64,000 nucleotides of DNA, from positions 59,643-123,642 of the forward strand of contig PDSJ01000010.1 of the NCBI GenBank assembly GCA_002748425.1, given 5' to 3'. This document shows, piece after piece, positions 37,371-45,741 of this stretch (its first letter is position 1; the number at the start of each line of letters is the position of its first letter). The notes under the pieces are model-generated. The model had not been told where the DNA came from. It did not search any database and saw only the letters and a list, made by a program, of their open reading frames with translations. The DNA is from a candidate division KSB3 bacterium (GTDB lineage Bacteria; Moduliflexota; Moduliflexia; Moduliflexales; Moduliflexaceae). Both the position numbers and the translations under genes were made by a program.

Positions 37371-38015
37371 TTATCTTTCAGTTTCCGAGTGGTTGCAGTC
37401 GTCACCTTTGCCGTCATGCACACAGATTCGTCGCGGAAGACACTGTTCCGCCAAAATAATCGCTTCAAGTTCCCGAACCGCATCGTGAAAGTCGTCGTTG
37501 ATGATCACGTAGTCATAGTTTTCGTAATGAGTGACTTCCTCTCGGGCTTTGAGGAGTCGGCGCTCGATTTCTTCACTGCTGTCACTTCGACGCTCTGTCA
37601 AACGTTTACGGAGTAAATCGAAGCTGGGGGGAAGAATAAAGATGAAGACACCTTCATCGCCATAACGCTCTTCGAGTTGTTTGGCTCCCTGCACATCAAT
37701 ATCGATGAGAAGATATTTGCCTCTGGATAAGGTTTCGGCAATACTCGTGATGCTCGTTCCGTAATAATTTCCATGAACATACGCGTATTCGACGAATTCA
37801 TCTGTCTCGACCATCTGCATAAACTTTTCTTCAGACACGAAATGATAGTCGCGGCCGTCGGTTTCGTTTGAGCGACGTTGCCGTGTTGTATAGGAAATAC
37901 CATGCTCGAAGTTGGGCAGCCGGCGGATGACTTCTTTGCATAATGAGGTTTTCCCACCGCCTGAAGGCGCAGAGACAACGAAAAGGATGCCGTGAGTATT
38001 TTTGCTGAATTTCAT
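37371..38015 (-). CDS. gmk: guanylate kinase
   Basis: The 214-residue protein has the P-loop [12 protein letters not shown], then [24 protein letters not shown], the GMP-binding [10 protein letters not shown], and [13 protein letters not shown]. It phosphorylates GMP to GDP. It overlaps remA by four bases, in the conserved order yicC-remA-gmk. Confidence 0.96.
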   Translation of the reverse strand: MKFSKNTHGILFVVSAPSGGGKTSLCKEVIRRLPNFEHGISYTTRQRRSNETDGRDYHFVSEEKFMQMVETDEFVEYAYVHGNYYGTSITSIAETLSRGKYLLIDIDVQGAKQLEERYGDEGVFIFILPPSFDLLRKRLTERRSDSSEEIERRLLKAREEVTHYENYDYVIINDDFHDAVRELEAIILAEQCLPRRICVHDGKGDDCNHSETER

Positions 38016-38299
38016 GATGTCACCTCATTGATGGAGTCTGAATCGACAGGCATATCATCGCCGCCGAAAAGGCGTTGTGAGACTGTTGCCGGCAGCACGG
38101 CCGACAGGATGACATGATCGCTGTCTGTGATAATGATTGCGCGGGTTTTTCTGCCTTGTGTCGCATCAATAAGTTTTCCCTGCTGCCGGGCCTCTTCTTT
38201 CAAACGTTTCATTGGGGCTGAACTTGGAGTAATAATCGCGATTATTCTCGATGCAACCACGACATTGCCAAACCCGATGTTGACCAGTTTATTGCTCAT
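38012..38299 (-). CDS. remA: extracellular-matrix regulator RemA (DUF370)
   Basis: The 95-residue protein begins [23 protein letters not shown] and continues with [43 protein letters not shown] and TVSQRL, which follows RemA of Bacillus closely. RemA is a DNA-binding ring protein that activates matrix and osmoprotection genes. The acidic C-terminal tail is extra. It sits between yicC and gmk, as in Bacillus and many other phyla. A second, divergent DUF370 gene lies at 17380-17634. Confidence 0.95.
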   Translation of the reverse strand: MSNKLVNIGFGNVVVASRIIAIITPSSAPMKRLKEEARQQGKLIDATQGRKTRAIIITDSDHVILSAVLPATVSQRLFGGDDMPVDSDSINEVTS

Positions 38300-38308
38300 A
38301 GCAAGCGG

Positions 38309-39193
38309 CTATTCCACGTTTTGGACCTGCTCACGGATTTTTTCCAGGAGAGACTTCACATCCACAACGTGTTTCGAGATGTCCAGGTTATTTGCTTTCG
38401 AGCCGATGGTGTTGATCTCTCGATTCATTTCCTGGACCATGAAATCCAGCTTTCTGCCAACACCTTCCTGAGCTTCCAGCAGATGCTGAAAGTGATCGAT
38501 ATGGCCGCGTAATCGGCTCAGTTCTTCAGAAATATCGATGCGATCTGCAAAAAAAGCAGCTTCCTGGATGAGACGGTCGGGATCGATGTCGATGACGTTT
38601 TCTGTCAGGCGTTTGAGGCGTTCTTCCAGGGCAGTTTTATATGCGGTCGGCGTCATTTGGGCAAGATGGGCGATCTCTGCACTCTGCTGTTGAAGCTCAT
38701 CCAGATAGGAGCGTAAATCTTGCTCCAGCAGGTCGCCTTCATGCCGGCGCATCTGATCCAGATGATTCAGGGCGTCCGTCACAGCCTGCTCTACTGCAAG
38801 CCGGGCTTCTTCCTGATCCAGATCAGCGCTTTTGACGTTAAGCACTTCTGGCAGCCGGATCAAAGAGAGGATGTCGACGGGATTCTCAAGTTTGAGATAA
38901 TCTCCGAGCTCTCGGAGTTGTTCAAGATAGTCTTCTGCCAGGCCCTGATCGAAACTAATCTGTTTGGCAGTTTTTCCGAACTCATCCAGTGAAAGGTATA
39001 TATCAAAACGACCTCGCTGAAAACGTTCCTTGACAGAGCGTTTCAGCTCGTGTTCGAGAAAGGAAAGCTTTCCCGGCACTTTGACATGCACATCGCAGTA
39101 ACGATGATTGACCGATTTGACCTCAATGCTGTAAGTTCTGCCGGATTCTGTCTGAACTGCAGCCGTTCCGTAGCCGGTCATGCTTTTTATCAT
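38309..39193 (-). CDS. yicC: YicC-family endoribonuclease
   Basis: The protein begins MIKSMTGYGTAAVQTESGRTY, contains VEVKSVNHRYCDVHVKVP-like sequence (IEVKSVNHRYCDVHVKVP), and ends with GRKLDFMVQEMNREINTIGSKAN, the YicC/YloC signature. The family is a stress-induced endoribonuclease. The ATG at 39193 is preceded by GAGGAAC; upstream residues to 39220 are not family-like. First gene of yicC-remA-gmk. Confidence 0.95.
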   Translation of the reverse strand: MIKSMTGYGTAAVQTESGRTYSIEVKSVNHRYCDVHVKVPGKLSFLEHELKRSVKERFQRGRFDIYLSLDEFGKTAKQISFDQGLAEDYLEQLRELGDYLKLENPVDILSLIRLPEVLNVKSADLDQEEARLAVEQAVTDALNHLDQMRRHEGDLLEQDLRSYLDELQQQSAEIAHLAQMTPTAYKTALEERLKRLTENVIDIDPDRLIQEAAFFADRIDISEELSRLRGHIDHFQHLLEAQEGVGRKLDFMVQEMNREINTIGSKANNLDISKHVVDVKSLLEKIREQVQNVE

Positions 39194-39289
39194 GGCACGT
39201 TCCTCAGTCTTATACACCATTAATCTTTGTCTGATTTTGGAGGAATATTGAGGAGAACAGGGAAGTTTTTGTCAATGAAATTCTTGCAA

Positions 39290-40693
39290 CTAATAGGCAT
39301 GCTTATTGATCATGCCCTTCCACAGTGTCATGAAAAGAATTTTCACATCAAGGCTGACCGACCAGTTCTGAATATAGTAGAGGTCGTATTCAATGCGTTT
39401 TTCGATCGAGGTATTGCCGCGCCATCCATTGATCTGAGCCCAGCCGGTTATGCCGGACTTGACACGATGGCGTAACATGTATCTGGGGATCTTTTCCCGG
39501 AATTTCTGAACAAAAGGAGGACGCTCCGGGCGCGGCCCGACGAGGCTCATGTCGCCTCGTAAGACGTTGAAAAACTGCGGCAGTTCGTCAAGGCTGGTGG
39601 AGCGCATAAACGCGCCGAGTCTGGTCCGTCGAGTATCTCGCTTTGCGGCCCAGACTGCCCCGGTTTTGGATTCGGCATTGACGCGCATCGACCGAAATTT
39701 ATACATCTTGAAAAGATGTCCGTCCAGGCCCATGCGTTTTTGGGTGTACAACACAGGTCCCGGCGACGAGAGCTTGATCAACAATGCCAAGACCAGCATC
39801 ATCGGCGCGCTCAATACGATAAACAGCAGCGAGAAGGCGATATCAAAGCCGCGTTTGATGACGCTGTTCCAGCCTTGAATGGGGGTTTCCCGCAAATTGA
39901 CGATTGGGATTCCGTCGAGTTCTTCCACCCCGACGCGCAAACTCATATATTGCATGAGATCCGGAATGAATTTGACATCGACGCATTCTTGATCCACTGA
40001 CGCCAGCAGCTCCAGCACCTTTTCGTGGGCGGTCATCGGCAGCGCAATGAAGAGCTGCTCGACCCCGCGTTCCTGAATAATGCGCTGCGTATCGTTTAAA
40101 GACCCCAACACCGGAGTCCCTTGAAGCACCTTCCCCTGTTTGTCAGGGTTATCATCGACAAAGCCGATGACGTTCAGGCCGAGCTCCGTATAGGTGTGCG
40201 CCCGGTGCGTCAACTCCTGACCGAGATGTCCTGCTCCGGCAATAAGAATATGGCGAAGGTTGTAGCCCTTGCTGCGGGCATAGTCGATCAAGTTGCGTAG
40301 TAGTGAACGACTAATGCCGATCGAAAAGATATTCACTCCCCAGAAGTACAGCAAGACGAGACGGGAGTAAGGATATTGGCGGTAAAAGAAGTTAAAGGCA
40401 ATCATCAGGATGGTGCCGGCACTGATCGCCTGGAAGATCGATACAAATTCTTCAGCCTGTGAGCTTCCACGCCGTGGGCGATACAGACCGGAGAGGTGGA
40501 ACACGACAATCCACATCACAAGAATAGGGCTGAGGAGTTTCCAGTAATAATCAAACGGCGGAATCCCTTTGGTCGTCGGAATAAAATTGGTCTGAAAACG
40601 GATATAATAGGCAATCAGCCATGAGACGGCGGTCATCATAACGTCTGATCCGAGCAGACCAGTTAAAATAAGCGGATGCGTTTGTTTGATCAT
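39290..40693 (-). CDS. undecaprenyl-phosphate glycosyl-1-phosphate transferase (WcaJ type)
   Basis: The 467-residue protein has four N-terminal membrane segments, a CoA-binding-like Rossmann domain (ILIAGAGHLGQELTHRA, GFVDDNPDKQGKVL) and a C-terminal bacterial sugar-transferase domain with KRGFDIAFSLLFIVLSAP, KFRSMRV, TSLDELPQFFNVLRGDMSLVGPRPE and GITGWAQINGWRG. Enzymes of this kind move a hexose-1-phosphate onto undecaprenyl phosphate and start exopolysaccharide repeat units. The sugar is probably glucose by family, but not proven. Other polysaccharide genes follow at 44-45.6 kb on the other strand. Confidence 0.92.
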   Translation of the reverse strand: MIKQTHPLILTGLLGSDVMMTAVSWLIAYYIRFQTNFIPTTKGIPPFDYYWKLLSPILVMWIVVFHLSGLYRPRRGSSQAEEFVSIFQAISAGTILMIAFNFFYRQYPYSRLVLLYFWGVNIFSIGISRSLLRNLIDYARSKGYNLRHILIAGAGHLGQELTHRAHTYTELGLNVIGFVDDNPDKQGKVLQGTPVLGSLNDTQRIIQERGVEQLFIALPMTAHEKVLELLASVDQECVDVKFIPDLMQYMSLRVGVEELDGIPIVNLRETPIQGWNSVIKRGFDIAFSLLFIVLSAPMMLVLALLIKLSSPGPVLYTQKRMGLDGHLFKMYKFRSMRVNAESKTGAVWAAKRDTRRTRLGAFMRSTSLDELPQFFNVLRGDMSLVGPRPERPPFVQKFREKIPRYMLRHRVKSGITGWAQINGWRGNTSIEKRIEYDLYYIQNWSVSLDVKILFMTLWKGMINKHAY

Positions 40694-40759
40694 AATGCTT
40701 GCCTTGTATTCTCTATGAAGTTGACACGAAAAAGAGTCATCTGTTGCATATTTTGTCGT

Positions 40760-41563
40760 TTACAGTGGATATGTCCCAACCCTCTTGCGACCTTCAAACA
40801 CCGTCAATTCTGTAAAGCCAAATTCTTTGACGATGTCTCGTGTGTCCGTAAAATGCTTCCCGATCTCATGGGGATGGTGTGCATCTGAGCCGAAGACGAT
40901 TGGGATATCGTACTGTTTCAACAGCTGGAGAATGTGCGGCGAAGGGTATATTTCTTTGACAGGTCTCCGAAGTCCGGAGCTATTTATCTCCACGGCGACG
41001 TCACTTTCTTTGCAGCTGCGTATCGTTTCTTCGATGAGAAAAGAAAAATCTTTGGTCGGACGATGGCCGAATTTTTTGACGAGGTCTGCGTGGGCGATGA
41101 TATCGAAGAGGTCTGAGCGCACTGCTTGCTGCAGGCGCTGAAAATATCCTTCGTAAATTGCGTCGATTCCCTGTTCGTCCCAGTGCTTGAGATTGCTGGG
41201 ATCATCGATCGCCCAATCCTCGACAACATGTACGGAACCGTAGACATAGTCGAAGGGGTATTGTCGCAAGAATTCTCGCGTTGACTCTTCTTCAGCGGGT
41301 GAATAGTAATCTGCTTCGATGCCGAGTTTGATGTGAAGCCCTGGGAATTGTCGTTGAGCCTGGCGAACGTCGCGAATATAGTCCGGCAAATGCTCGAAGG
41401 TCATAGCATATTCCGGTCTGCCCCATTTCAGCATGGGGAGATGGTCGGAAAACCCGATCTCCTGAAGGAACGCTTGTCCGGAGGCATAAGCAGCATATTC
41501 CAGCACTTCTCCAACCGCATGATTACAAAATTTTGTATGAATGTGATAATCCAGCATTTTCAC
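40760..41563 (-). CDS. PHP-family phosphatase (histidinol-phosphatase HisK type)
   Basis: The 267-residue protein has the metal-binding PHP motifs DYHIHTKFCNHA, GFSDHLPM, GIEADYY, YVYGSVHVV, IIAHADLVKKFG, VEINSSGLRR and VFGSDAHHPHEIGKHF. This matches the HisJ/HisK histidinol-phosphatase group. No other his genes are near, and its place beside exopolysaccharide genes leaves a regulatory tyrosine-phosphatase or other role open. A candidate promoter is at 41634-41663. Confidence 0.88.
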   Translation of the reverse strand: MKMLDYHIHTKFCNHAVGEVLEYAAYASGQAFLQEIGFSDHLPMLKWGRPEYAMTFEHLPDYIRDVRQAQRQFPGLHIKLGIEADYYSPAEEESTREFLRQYPFDYVYGSVHVVEDWAIDDPSNLKHWDEQGIDAIYEGYFQRLQQAVRSDLFDIIAHADLVKKFGHRPTKDFSFLIEETIRSCKESDVAVEINSSGLRRPVKEIYPSPHILQLLKQYDIPIVFGSDAHHPHEIGKHFTDTRDIVKEFGFTELTVFEGRKRVGTYPL

Positions 41564-41633
41564 GAACGGCTGTGACGATTATTGAGAGAGTATAGATTCA
41601 CACCCTGTATGACATCTGTCCCTTCTCTTCACC

Positions 41634-41663
41634 AGTAAACTTTTTTGGGGGCCAAATTGTCAA
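41634..41663 (-). promoter_or_regulatory. candidate promoter of the PHP phosphatase gene
   Basis: Minus-strand TTGACA (41658-41663), 18-base spacer, TTTACT (41634-41639). The -10 is weak. Confidence 0.4.
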
Positions 41664-41705
41664 CAGAAAATTTTTTTTGCACGTTCTTTTCTTTGATCGA
41701 AATTC

Positions 41706-41734
41706 TTGACAAAATACTGCGTAGATAGTATGTT
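41706..41734 (+). promoter_or_regulatory. sigma-70 promoter of the secreted-protein gene at 41848
   Basis: TTGACA (41706-41711), 17-base spacer, TATGTT (41729-41734). It lies 114 bases before the ATG, leaving a leader of about 105 bases. Confidence 0.75.
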
Positions 41735-41766
41735 CAGTATCACGTATGCGGTGTGTTAGTCTCAGA

Positions 41767-41790
41767 TACTGCTGTCTGCAGACAGCAGTA
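41767..41790. promoter_or_regulatory. perfect 24-bp palindrome in the leader of the gene at 41848
   Basis: The half-site TACTGCTGTCTG is followed directly by its complement, with no central spacer. It lies about 30 bases after the predicted transcription start. This suits the operator of a dimeric regulator; as RNA it could form a hairpin only by opening the central bases. Confidence 0.6.
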
Positions 41791-41847
41791 TTCCATCGAT
41801 CATAAGCAGAAACGTTGCAAAACGTTTACAAGGAGAGTAAATAAGCT

Positions 41848-42435
41848 ATGAAGAAACGATTCTTATTGGGTTGTGCCGTCATGTCGATCGTAAGTATGGC
41901 AGTCTGCGGCAGCAGTTTTGCGGTGGAGATTCCGGATGGTTTTACCCGCAATGAGGTTCTCTCAGCGCAGGCGCTTGAGATGGCAAAACAGCAATTTACG
42001 CTGCTGGAACAACAGTTGGTCATGATCGCGCAAAGTTCTCCGCCAGAGCAGCAGGTGACGATTAATCAGGCGCTTTCCATGGTTAAGGAGAAATTAGCGC
42101 GTCTTGATCGCGTTGATGTGTATCTTGCAGACGAGGCGACTCCGGGGGCGAGTTATGAGACGATATATGATTTTTACAAAGGTATTCTCTCCAATGTTCA
42201 GGATGTCGACACGCACGACATGCAATTTGCTGTGACGCAAGTTCCCCCTGGACTGATTCCGCCTGCGACGCTGAACTCTCTCATGGCGCTGCTGTCGCCG
42301 GAGAGTGCTTACGAGGTAAAGGCTGCAATCGGCACATCAGGAAAATCAAGAGTGAGCATATCGACGGTGTATATTAATTCGCAGACCTTTGAATTGATAA
42401 AAGGCACTACGCTTGTGATTGCGACTGATAAATAA
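41848..42435 (+). CDS. secreted protein of unknown function
   Basis: The 195-residue protein has a clear signal peptide (MKKRFLLGCAVMSIVSMAVC..., cleavage after SFA), then a mostly helical, Gln-rich mature part (SAQALEMAKQQFTLLEQQLVMIAQ) and a C-terminal region of short strands ending VYINSQTFELIKGTTLVIAT. I recognise no family. It has AAGGAGAG upstream of the ATG, its own promoter, a palindromic leader site and a strong terminator, so it is an independently regulated gene. The location beside PEP-CTERM and exopolysaccharide genes hints at an extracellular matrix role. Confidence 0.82.
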   Translation: MKKRFLLGCAVMSIVSMAVCGSSFAVEIPDGFTRNEVLSAQALEMAKQQFTLLEQQLVMIAQSSPPEQQVTINQALSMVKEKLARLDRVDVYLADEATPGASYETIYDFYKGILSNVQDVDTHDMQFAVTQVPPGLIPPATLNSLMALLSPESAYEVKAAIGTSGKSRVSISTVYINSQTFELIKGTTLVIATDK

Positions 42436-42473
42436 ATATCGGTTCGTGGAGAAAAATGATCCTATTGTGATAC

Positions 42474-42520
42474 AAAAAAAGCTGGTTCTTCTCAAATAAA
42501 GAAGAACCAGCTTTTTTTTG
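42474..42520. terminator. bidirectional Rho-independent terminator
   Basis: GCTGGTTCTTC and GAAGAACCAGC form a perfect 11-base-pair stem, flanked by an A run on the left and a T run on the right. It serves both convergent genes (ending at 42435 and 42525). Confidence 0.95.
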
Positions 42521-42524
42521 TTTA

Positions 42525-43481
42525 TCAGCGACGCTGTCCTCTACCACATTTTCTCCAGGCGGCAAACAGACCGAGTAATCCTGGTCCGAGCAAAATCAAG
42601 GTGCCTGGTTCAGGTGTGGCGATCGAAGAGTCTTCTCCTAACGAGATTTCAAATACTCTCAGGTCATGCTCAAAGGTCATGTAAATTTTCCCGTTGTAGA
42701 ATGCCAATCCGTCAGGATCCGGGACATTGCGAATATCGTTGGCGCCTACTTCAATCTCATAATCCGGGAACAAGGTTTCCAGGTCGATGCGGGCGGTTTC
42801 CTGATGGGTTTCTAGATCATAGAGGAAAAGGTCGTGATTCGCGTAATCCCCGACAATCAATGATGTGTCGCTCGCAGCCAGGCCGAGCGCTGTCACGCCT
42901 GTCATCAGATCTTCAACGGATCCATCATCATGTAATTTGATAATTTTGTGCGACTCTTCACAGCTCAGATAAATCGCCCCGTCGAGGTACGCGGCGCCTT
43001 CAGGATCGTTGCAGATCGAAGCAGATATCTTATACGGGTCTGTCAGGACGGCAGATTGATCCGTTGAGTACACATAATTATTAAAAAACGACAAACCGGA
43101 TTTGGCGTTACTGCCCACGAAAAGCTCTTCTCCGTCGCTTGCCAGAGCGACTGGGTTAAAAAGGGAGCTTGCGAATCCGAAGACATCGCCTCGTACAGAG
43201 TTCGTATAGGCTTCCTGAGAGATGATTTCCTGTACTGTTCCTGCAGCGAAATCAAGCGTCGCAGCAATAAGTTGCCCCTGGTTCGGAGTGCTGTTCGGAG
43301 CGCTTGTTATCCAGAGCGTTCCATCTTTGGTAAACGTTAGCCCCTCAAAGGTCACGCCGTCGACCGAATCCCACCCTTGGGCGCTGAAATCATAGACATG
43401 GGAAAGTGATGCGGCATGGGAACGTGACGCGAATGCTGTCATGCCTATCAACACATAGGCGGCGATAAGAACTTTTTTCAT
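42525..43481 (-). CDS. PEP-CTERM sorting-domain protein, beta-propeller-like
   Basis: The 318-residue protein has a signal peptide ending in SHAAS and a central part of short strands with repeating LASDGEELFVGSN, GAAYLDGAIYLS and GLAFYNGKIYMTFE units, as in SMP-30/NHL-type propellers. The C-terminal PEP-CTERM tail is ATPEPGTLILLGPGLLGLF followed by a basic AAWRKCGRGQRR end. PEP-CTERM proteins are processed by an exosortase and tied to exopolysaccharide production. A c-di-GMP-I riboswitch occupies its leader and a hairpin covers its ribosome-binding site (GAAGGAG). Confidence 0.9.
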   Translation of the reverse strand: MKKVLIAAYVLIGMTAFASRSHAASLSHVYDFSAQGWDSVDGVTFEGLTFTKDGTLWITSAPNSTPNQGQLIAATLDFAAGTVQEIISQEAYTNSVRGDVFGFASSLFNPVALASDGEELFVGSNAKSGLSFFNNYVYSTDQSAVLTDPYKISASICNDPEGAAYLDGAIYLSCEESHKIIKLHDDGSVEDLMTGVTALGLAASDTSLIVGDYANHDLFLYDLETHQETARIDLETLFPDYEIEVGANDIRNVPDPDGLAFYNGKIYMTFEHDLRVFEISLGEDSSIATPEPGTLILLGPGLLGLFAAWRKCGRGQRR

Positions 43482-43491
43482 AATGCTTTCT

Positions 43492-43509
43492 CCTTCAGAA
43501 GAATGAAGG
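43492..43509 (-). promoter_or_regulatory. hairpin sequestering the PEP-CTERM gene ribosome-binding site
   Basis: On the minus strand CCTTCA pairs with TGAAGG across a short loop. The second arm contains the Shine-Dalgarno bases GAAGG. It sits between the riboswitch and the ATG, so it is a plausible expression platform for control of translation. Confidence 0.6.
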
Positions 43510-43537
43510 CCGGTTTTCCAGAAAATTATTTCATACT

Positions 43538-43620
43538 TTCTGGCAGCCCGGCTGTCTTAGATAGAAATTAAGACCCGTGGTTTTCCGTCCCATTTTCACA
43601 AATGGTTTGGCTTTTTCACA
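43538..43620 (-). promoter_or_regulatory. cyclic di-GMP-I (GEMM-I) riboswitch
   Basis: The minus-strand leader contains the GEMM-I core in order: GCCAAACCA, a first hairpin closed by AATGGGACGGAAAACC, then CACGGGTCTT, a short loop, AAGACAGCCGGG and CTGCC. These are the conserved ligand-binding and tetraloop-receptor elements with the expected stems (CCATT/AATGG and GTCTT/AAGAC). A second stem (CCAGAAA/TTTCTGG) and the ribosome-binding-site hairpin follow. It should place the PEP-CTERM gene under c-di-GMP control. A 7-bp inverted repeat (GTTCATT/AATGAAC, 43627-43646) lies just upstream. Confidence 0.87.
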
Positions 43621-43646
43621 AAGCAGGTTCATTGTTTTTAATGAAC

Positions 43647-44094
43647 GATTTGTCTGTATTTGCAATTACAATACCAGCTATTGACATTGATGAGCGGAAA
43701 TTTTTATTTTTCGTATTATTCCTTATCTTTATGAGGGTTTATCGTCTATTTGATCTGTAATCTCTTGACGGGAAGTCTCGTTGTGTGTACAAAATCTTGT
43801 AAAAAATGTCGACAGAAGAAAAAAGATGTTGTAGAAAGTATTGTAAGTTCTTTTAAATAAAAGTATTATTATTTTTTATATGGCGGAAAATATTCCGACA
43901 GTCTGATCCGGAAGAAGGCCGGCAAGGTGGAAAAGCTATTTTTGAATTCGGGAATCCCTTCGTTCTGCATGGAAGAATTCTTTCTTCTGGTGAAAATCTG
44001 TTGACAGTCTTTTGAACGAGAAGTAATTTTGACAAATATGTTTAGCGGCGGGACTGTTGCTGCCGAAAAACTGCCTGGGGAAAGGAACAATTGA
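43647..44094. other. AT-rich intergenic region between divergent PEP-CTERM and polysaccharide-export genes
   Basis: The region should hold both promoters. On the plus strand TTGACA occurs at 44001-44006 with TAATTT 17 bases later (44024-44029), a reasonable promoter for the export gene; another TTGACA at 43681-43686 has only a weak -10. I see no open frame with coding character. Confidence 0.5.
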
Positions 44095-45606
44095 ATGCTG
44101 ACAAGAAGGTTGTTAAAGGGGCAGGTTGCTGTTGGATTTATATGGCTGTGCTGTGCCTTCCCGGTGTTTTCGCAAATCGGGAACGTCCGGGAATTCGTGA
44201 TCGGTGTTGGTGATCAGCTTAACATTAGTATCTGGGGGATTCCGGAACTTTCGTCTCGAGTCAGAGTACGTCTGGACGGGAAGATTACCATGCCGCGTTT
44301 GGGCGATATTCCAACGGCGGGTCTGAAGATTTCCAGCTTAAAAGCTTATCTGGCAGGAGAGGAAGACGGTAAAGAGACCATTGGAAAATATGTGAAAGAT
44401 CCGAATATCACGATTTCAGTCGTTCAACCGGCTGATAACATTCTCGTGAATGTCAGTGGCATCGTCTCACGCTCTCTGAGCATCCCGCGTCAGACCAGGA
44501 TCGGGCAGGTCTTGAAAACCCTTGTTCCACAGCTTCCTGTGGAGCCTCCTCCCAATTTACGGAATATCATGGTTGTCAGCGCTGAGGGCGAGAACTTTCC
44601 GGTCGATTGGGTGATTTTGCGCACAGGGAAGGCTCCTGAAATGGATGTGTCTTTAGAATGGGGAGATGACATTCGGATTCCTGCCGGAGCGCTGCCGACA
44701 CCGACTCCGGTTCCGACGGTAATTCGCGAGAACGCGCCAGGAGTGAGTTACTCTGAAGAAGAACTCCTGGAATTATTCCAGCATGCTCCTGATGTGTTGA
44801 AAGTCGTACAGTCACTGGCAACGCAGTTTGAAGACGGGGTCTATACTTTTGACTTGGCTGCAATGAGCGATGACGAGAAAGCGTTACTGGGAAAAGATAT
44901 GCTGAATTTATTGTTTAACGGTCCTGTTGATGCGAACTCGGCTCCTTTCACAGATGCCCGTCTGGCGGGCATCTCAGTGGACCTTCGTCTTGCTGATGTC
45001 CTTGAAGCCTATTTGGCATTTCCCGCGTCACTCCCTGACGCACTTCCTGTGATTAAGCGCTTTCATGAAGGTGATTTGGTCGAAAAAGGCAGGGAACGCG
45101 AGGAAGATGTGTATCTTAAAGAGATTGTTGATGACAAGAAACTGGTGATTGTGGAACAGGGAGATCGGCAGCAGTTTCTGCCGCTTGCTGCGCCGTTCAG
45201 TGAAGCCAGGCTGAGCGGAGTGTTTGATCTTGGGGATACAAGAAAAGCCGTGTTTTCGGACCTTCCGGAGTGGTCAGGCCGAAAACCGCGAAAACGGATG
45301 TATCTGGAAGGCGATCTGCTCGAGAAAGATGTGAAAGTTGCACAAATCACGACGCAATGGGTACTCTTGCAGAAAGGGAACGACACCCAGCTGCTGCTGC
45401 TTCGCGATTCGTATAATCGTCATCAGCGTGCTGTCCAAGCTCAGGGAGACGCGTTTGCTGGATCTGACGTAACGTTGCCGCAAGAGGTGACAGGGCAAGG
45501 ATTACAGGAGCTTCCTGAAGGAGCGCTGCAGCAAATGTTGCCAAAGGAGTTGAAGGCATTGGATAGCCTCAGTAAATTGTTCTTTGCAACGCCGATTTTC
45601 GAATAA
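44095..45606 (+). CDS. polysaccharide export protein (Wza-like) with GspC/PilP-like C-terminal repeats
   Basis: The 503-residue protein has a signal peptide (ending PVFSQ), a poly-export domain (about 30-115; YVIGVGDQLNISIWGIPELS-like, RVRLDGKITMPRLGDIP) and an SLBB-type domain (about 118-205; ILVNVSGIVSRSLSIP). This is the outer-membrane exporter family of capsule and exopolysaccharide systems. The remaining 300 residues are unusual: two segments (about 318-362 and 398-440) with EGDLxEKxxxVxxIxxxxVLLQKGNDTQLLLL resemble the periplasmic homology region of GspC/PilP. No lipobox is evident. AAGGA precedes the ATG. Confidence 0.85.
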   Translation: MLTRRLLKGQVAVGFIWLCCAFPVFSQIGNVREFVIGVGDQLNISIWGIPELSSRVRVRLDGKITMPRLGDIPTAGLKISSLKAYLAGEEDGKETIGKYVKDPNITISVVQPADNILVNVSGIVSRSLSIPRQTRIGQVLKTLVPQLPVEPPPNLRNIMVVSAEGENFPVDWVILRTGKAPEMDVSLEWGDDIRIPAGALPTPTPVPTVIRENAPGVSYSEEELLELFQHAPDVLKVVQSLATQFEDGVYTFDLAAMSDDEKALLGKDMLNLLFNGPVDANSAPFTDARLAGISVDLRLADVLEAYLAFPASLPDALPVIKRFHEGDLVEKGREREEDVYLKEIVDDKKLVIVEQGDRQQFLPLAAPFSEARLSGVFDLGDTRKAVFSDLPEWSGRKPRKRMYLEGDLLEKDVKVAQITTQWVLLQKGNDTQLLLLRDSYNRHQRAVQAQGDAFAGSDVTLPQEVTGQGLQELPEGALQQMLPKELKALDSLSKLFFATPIFE

Positions 45607-45741
45607 CGGTCACTTTTGCGTATTTTCTGGAATGTTTTTGCATGAGCGGTAAAGGTATTTTTGATATATCGTCGTCGCGTGCCTGCCAGAGACATGAGTG
45701 ATGTATGAGTTTAGCTGATATGATGAAGAAGGAGAGACGCT

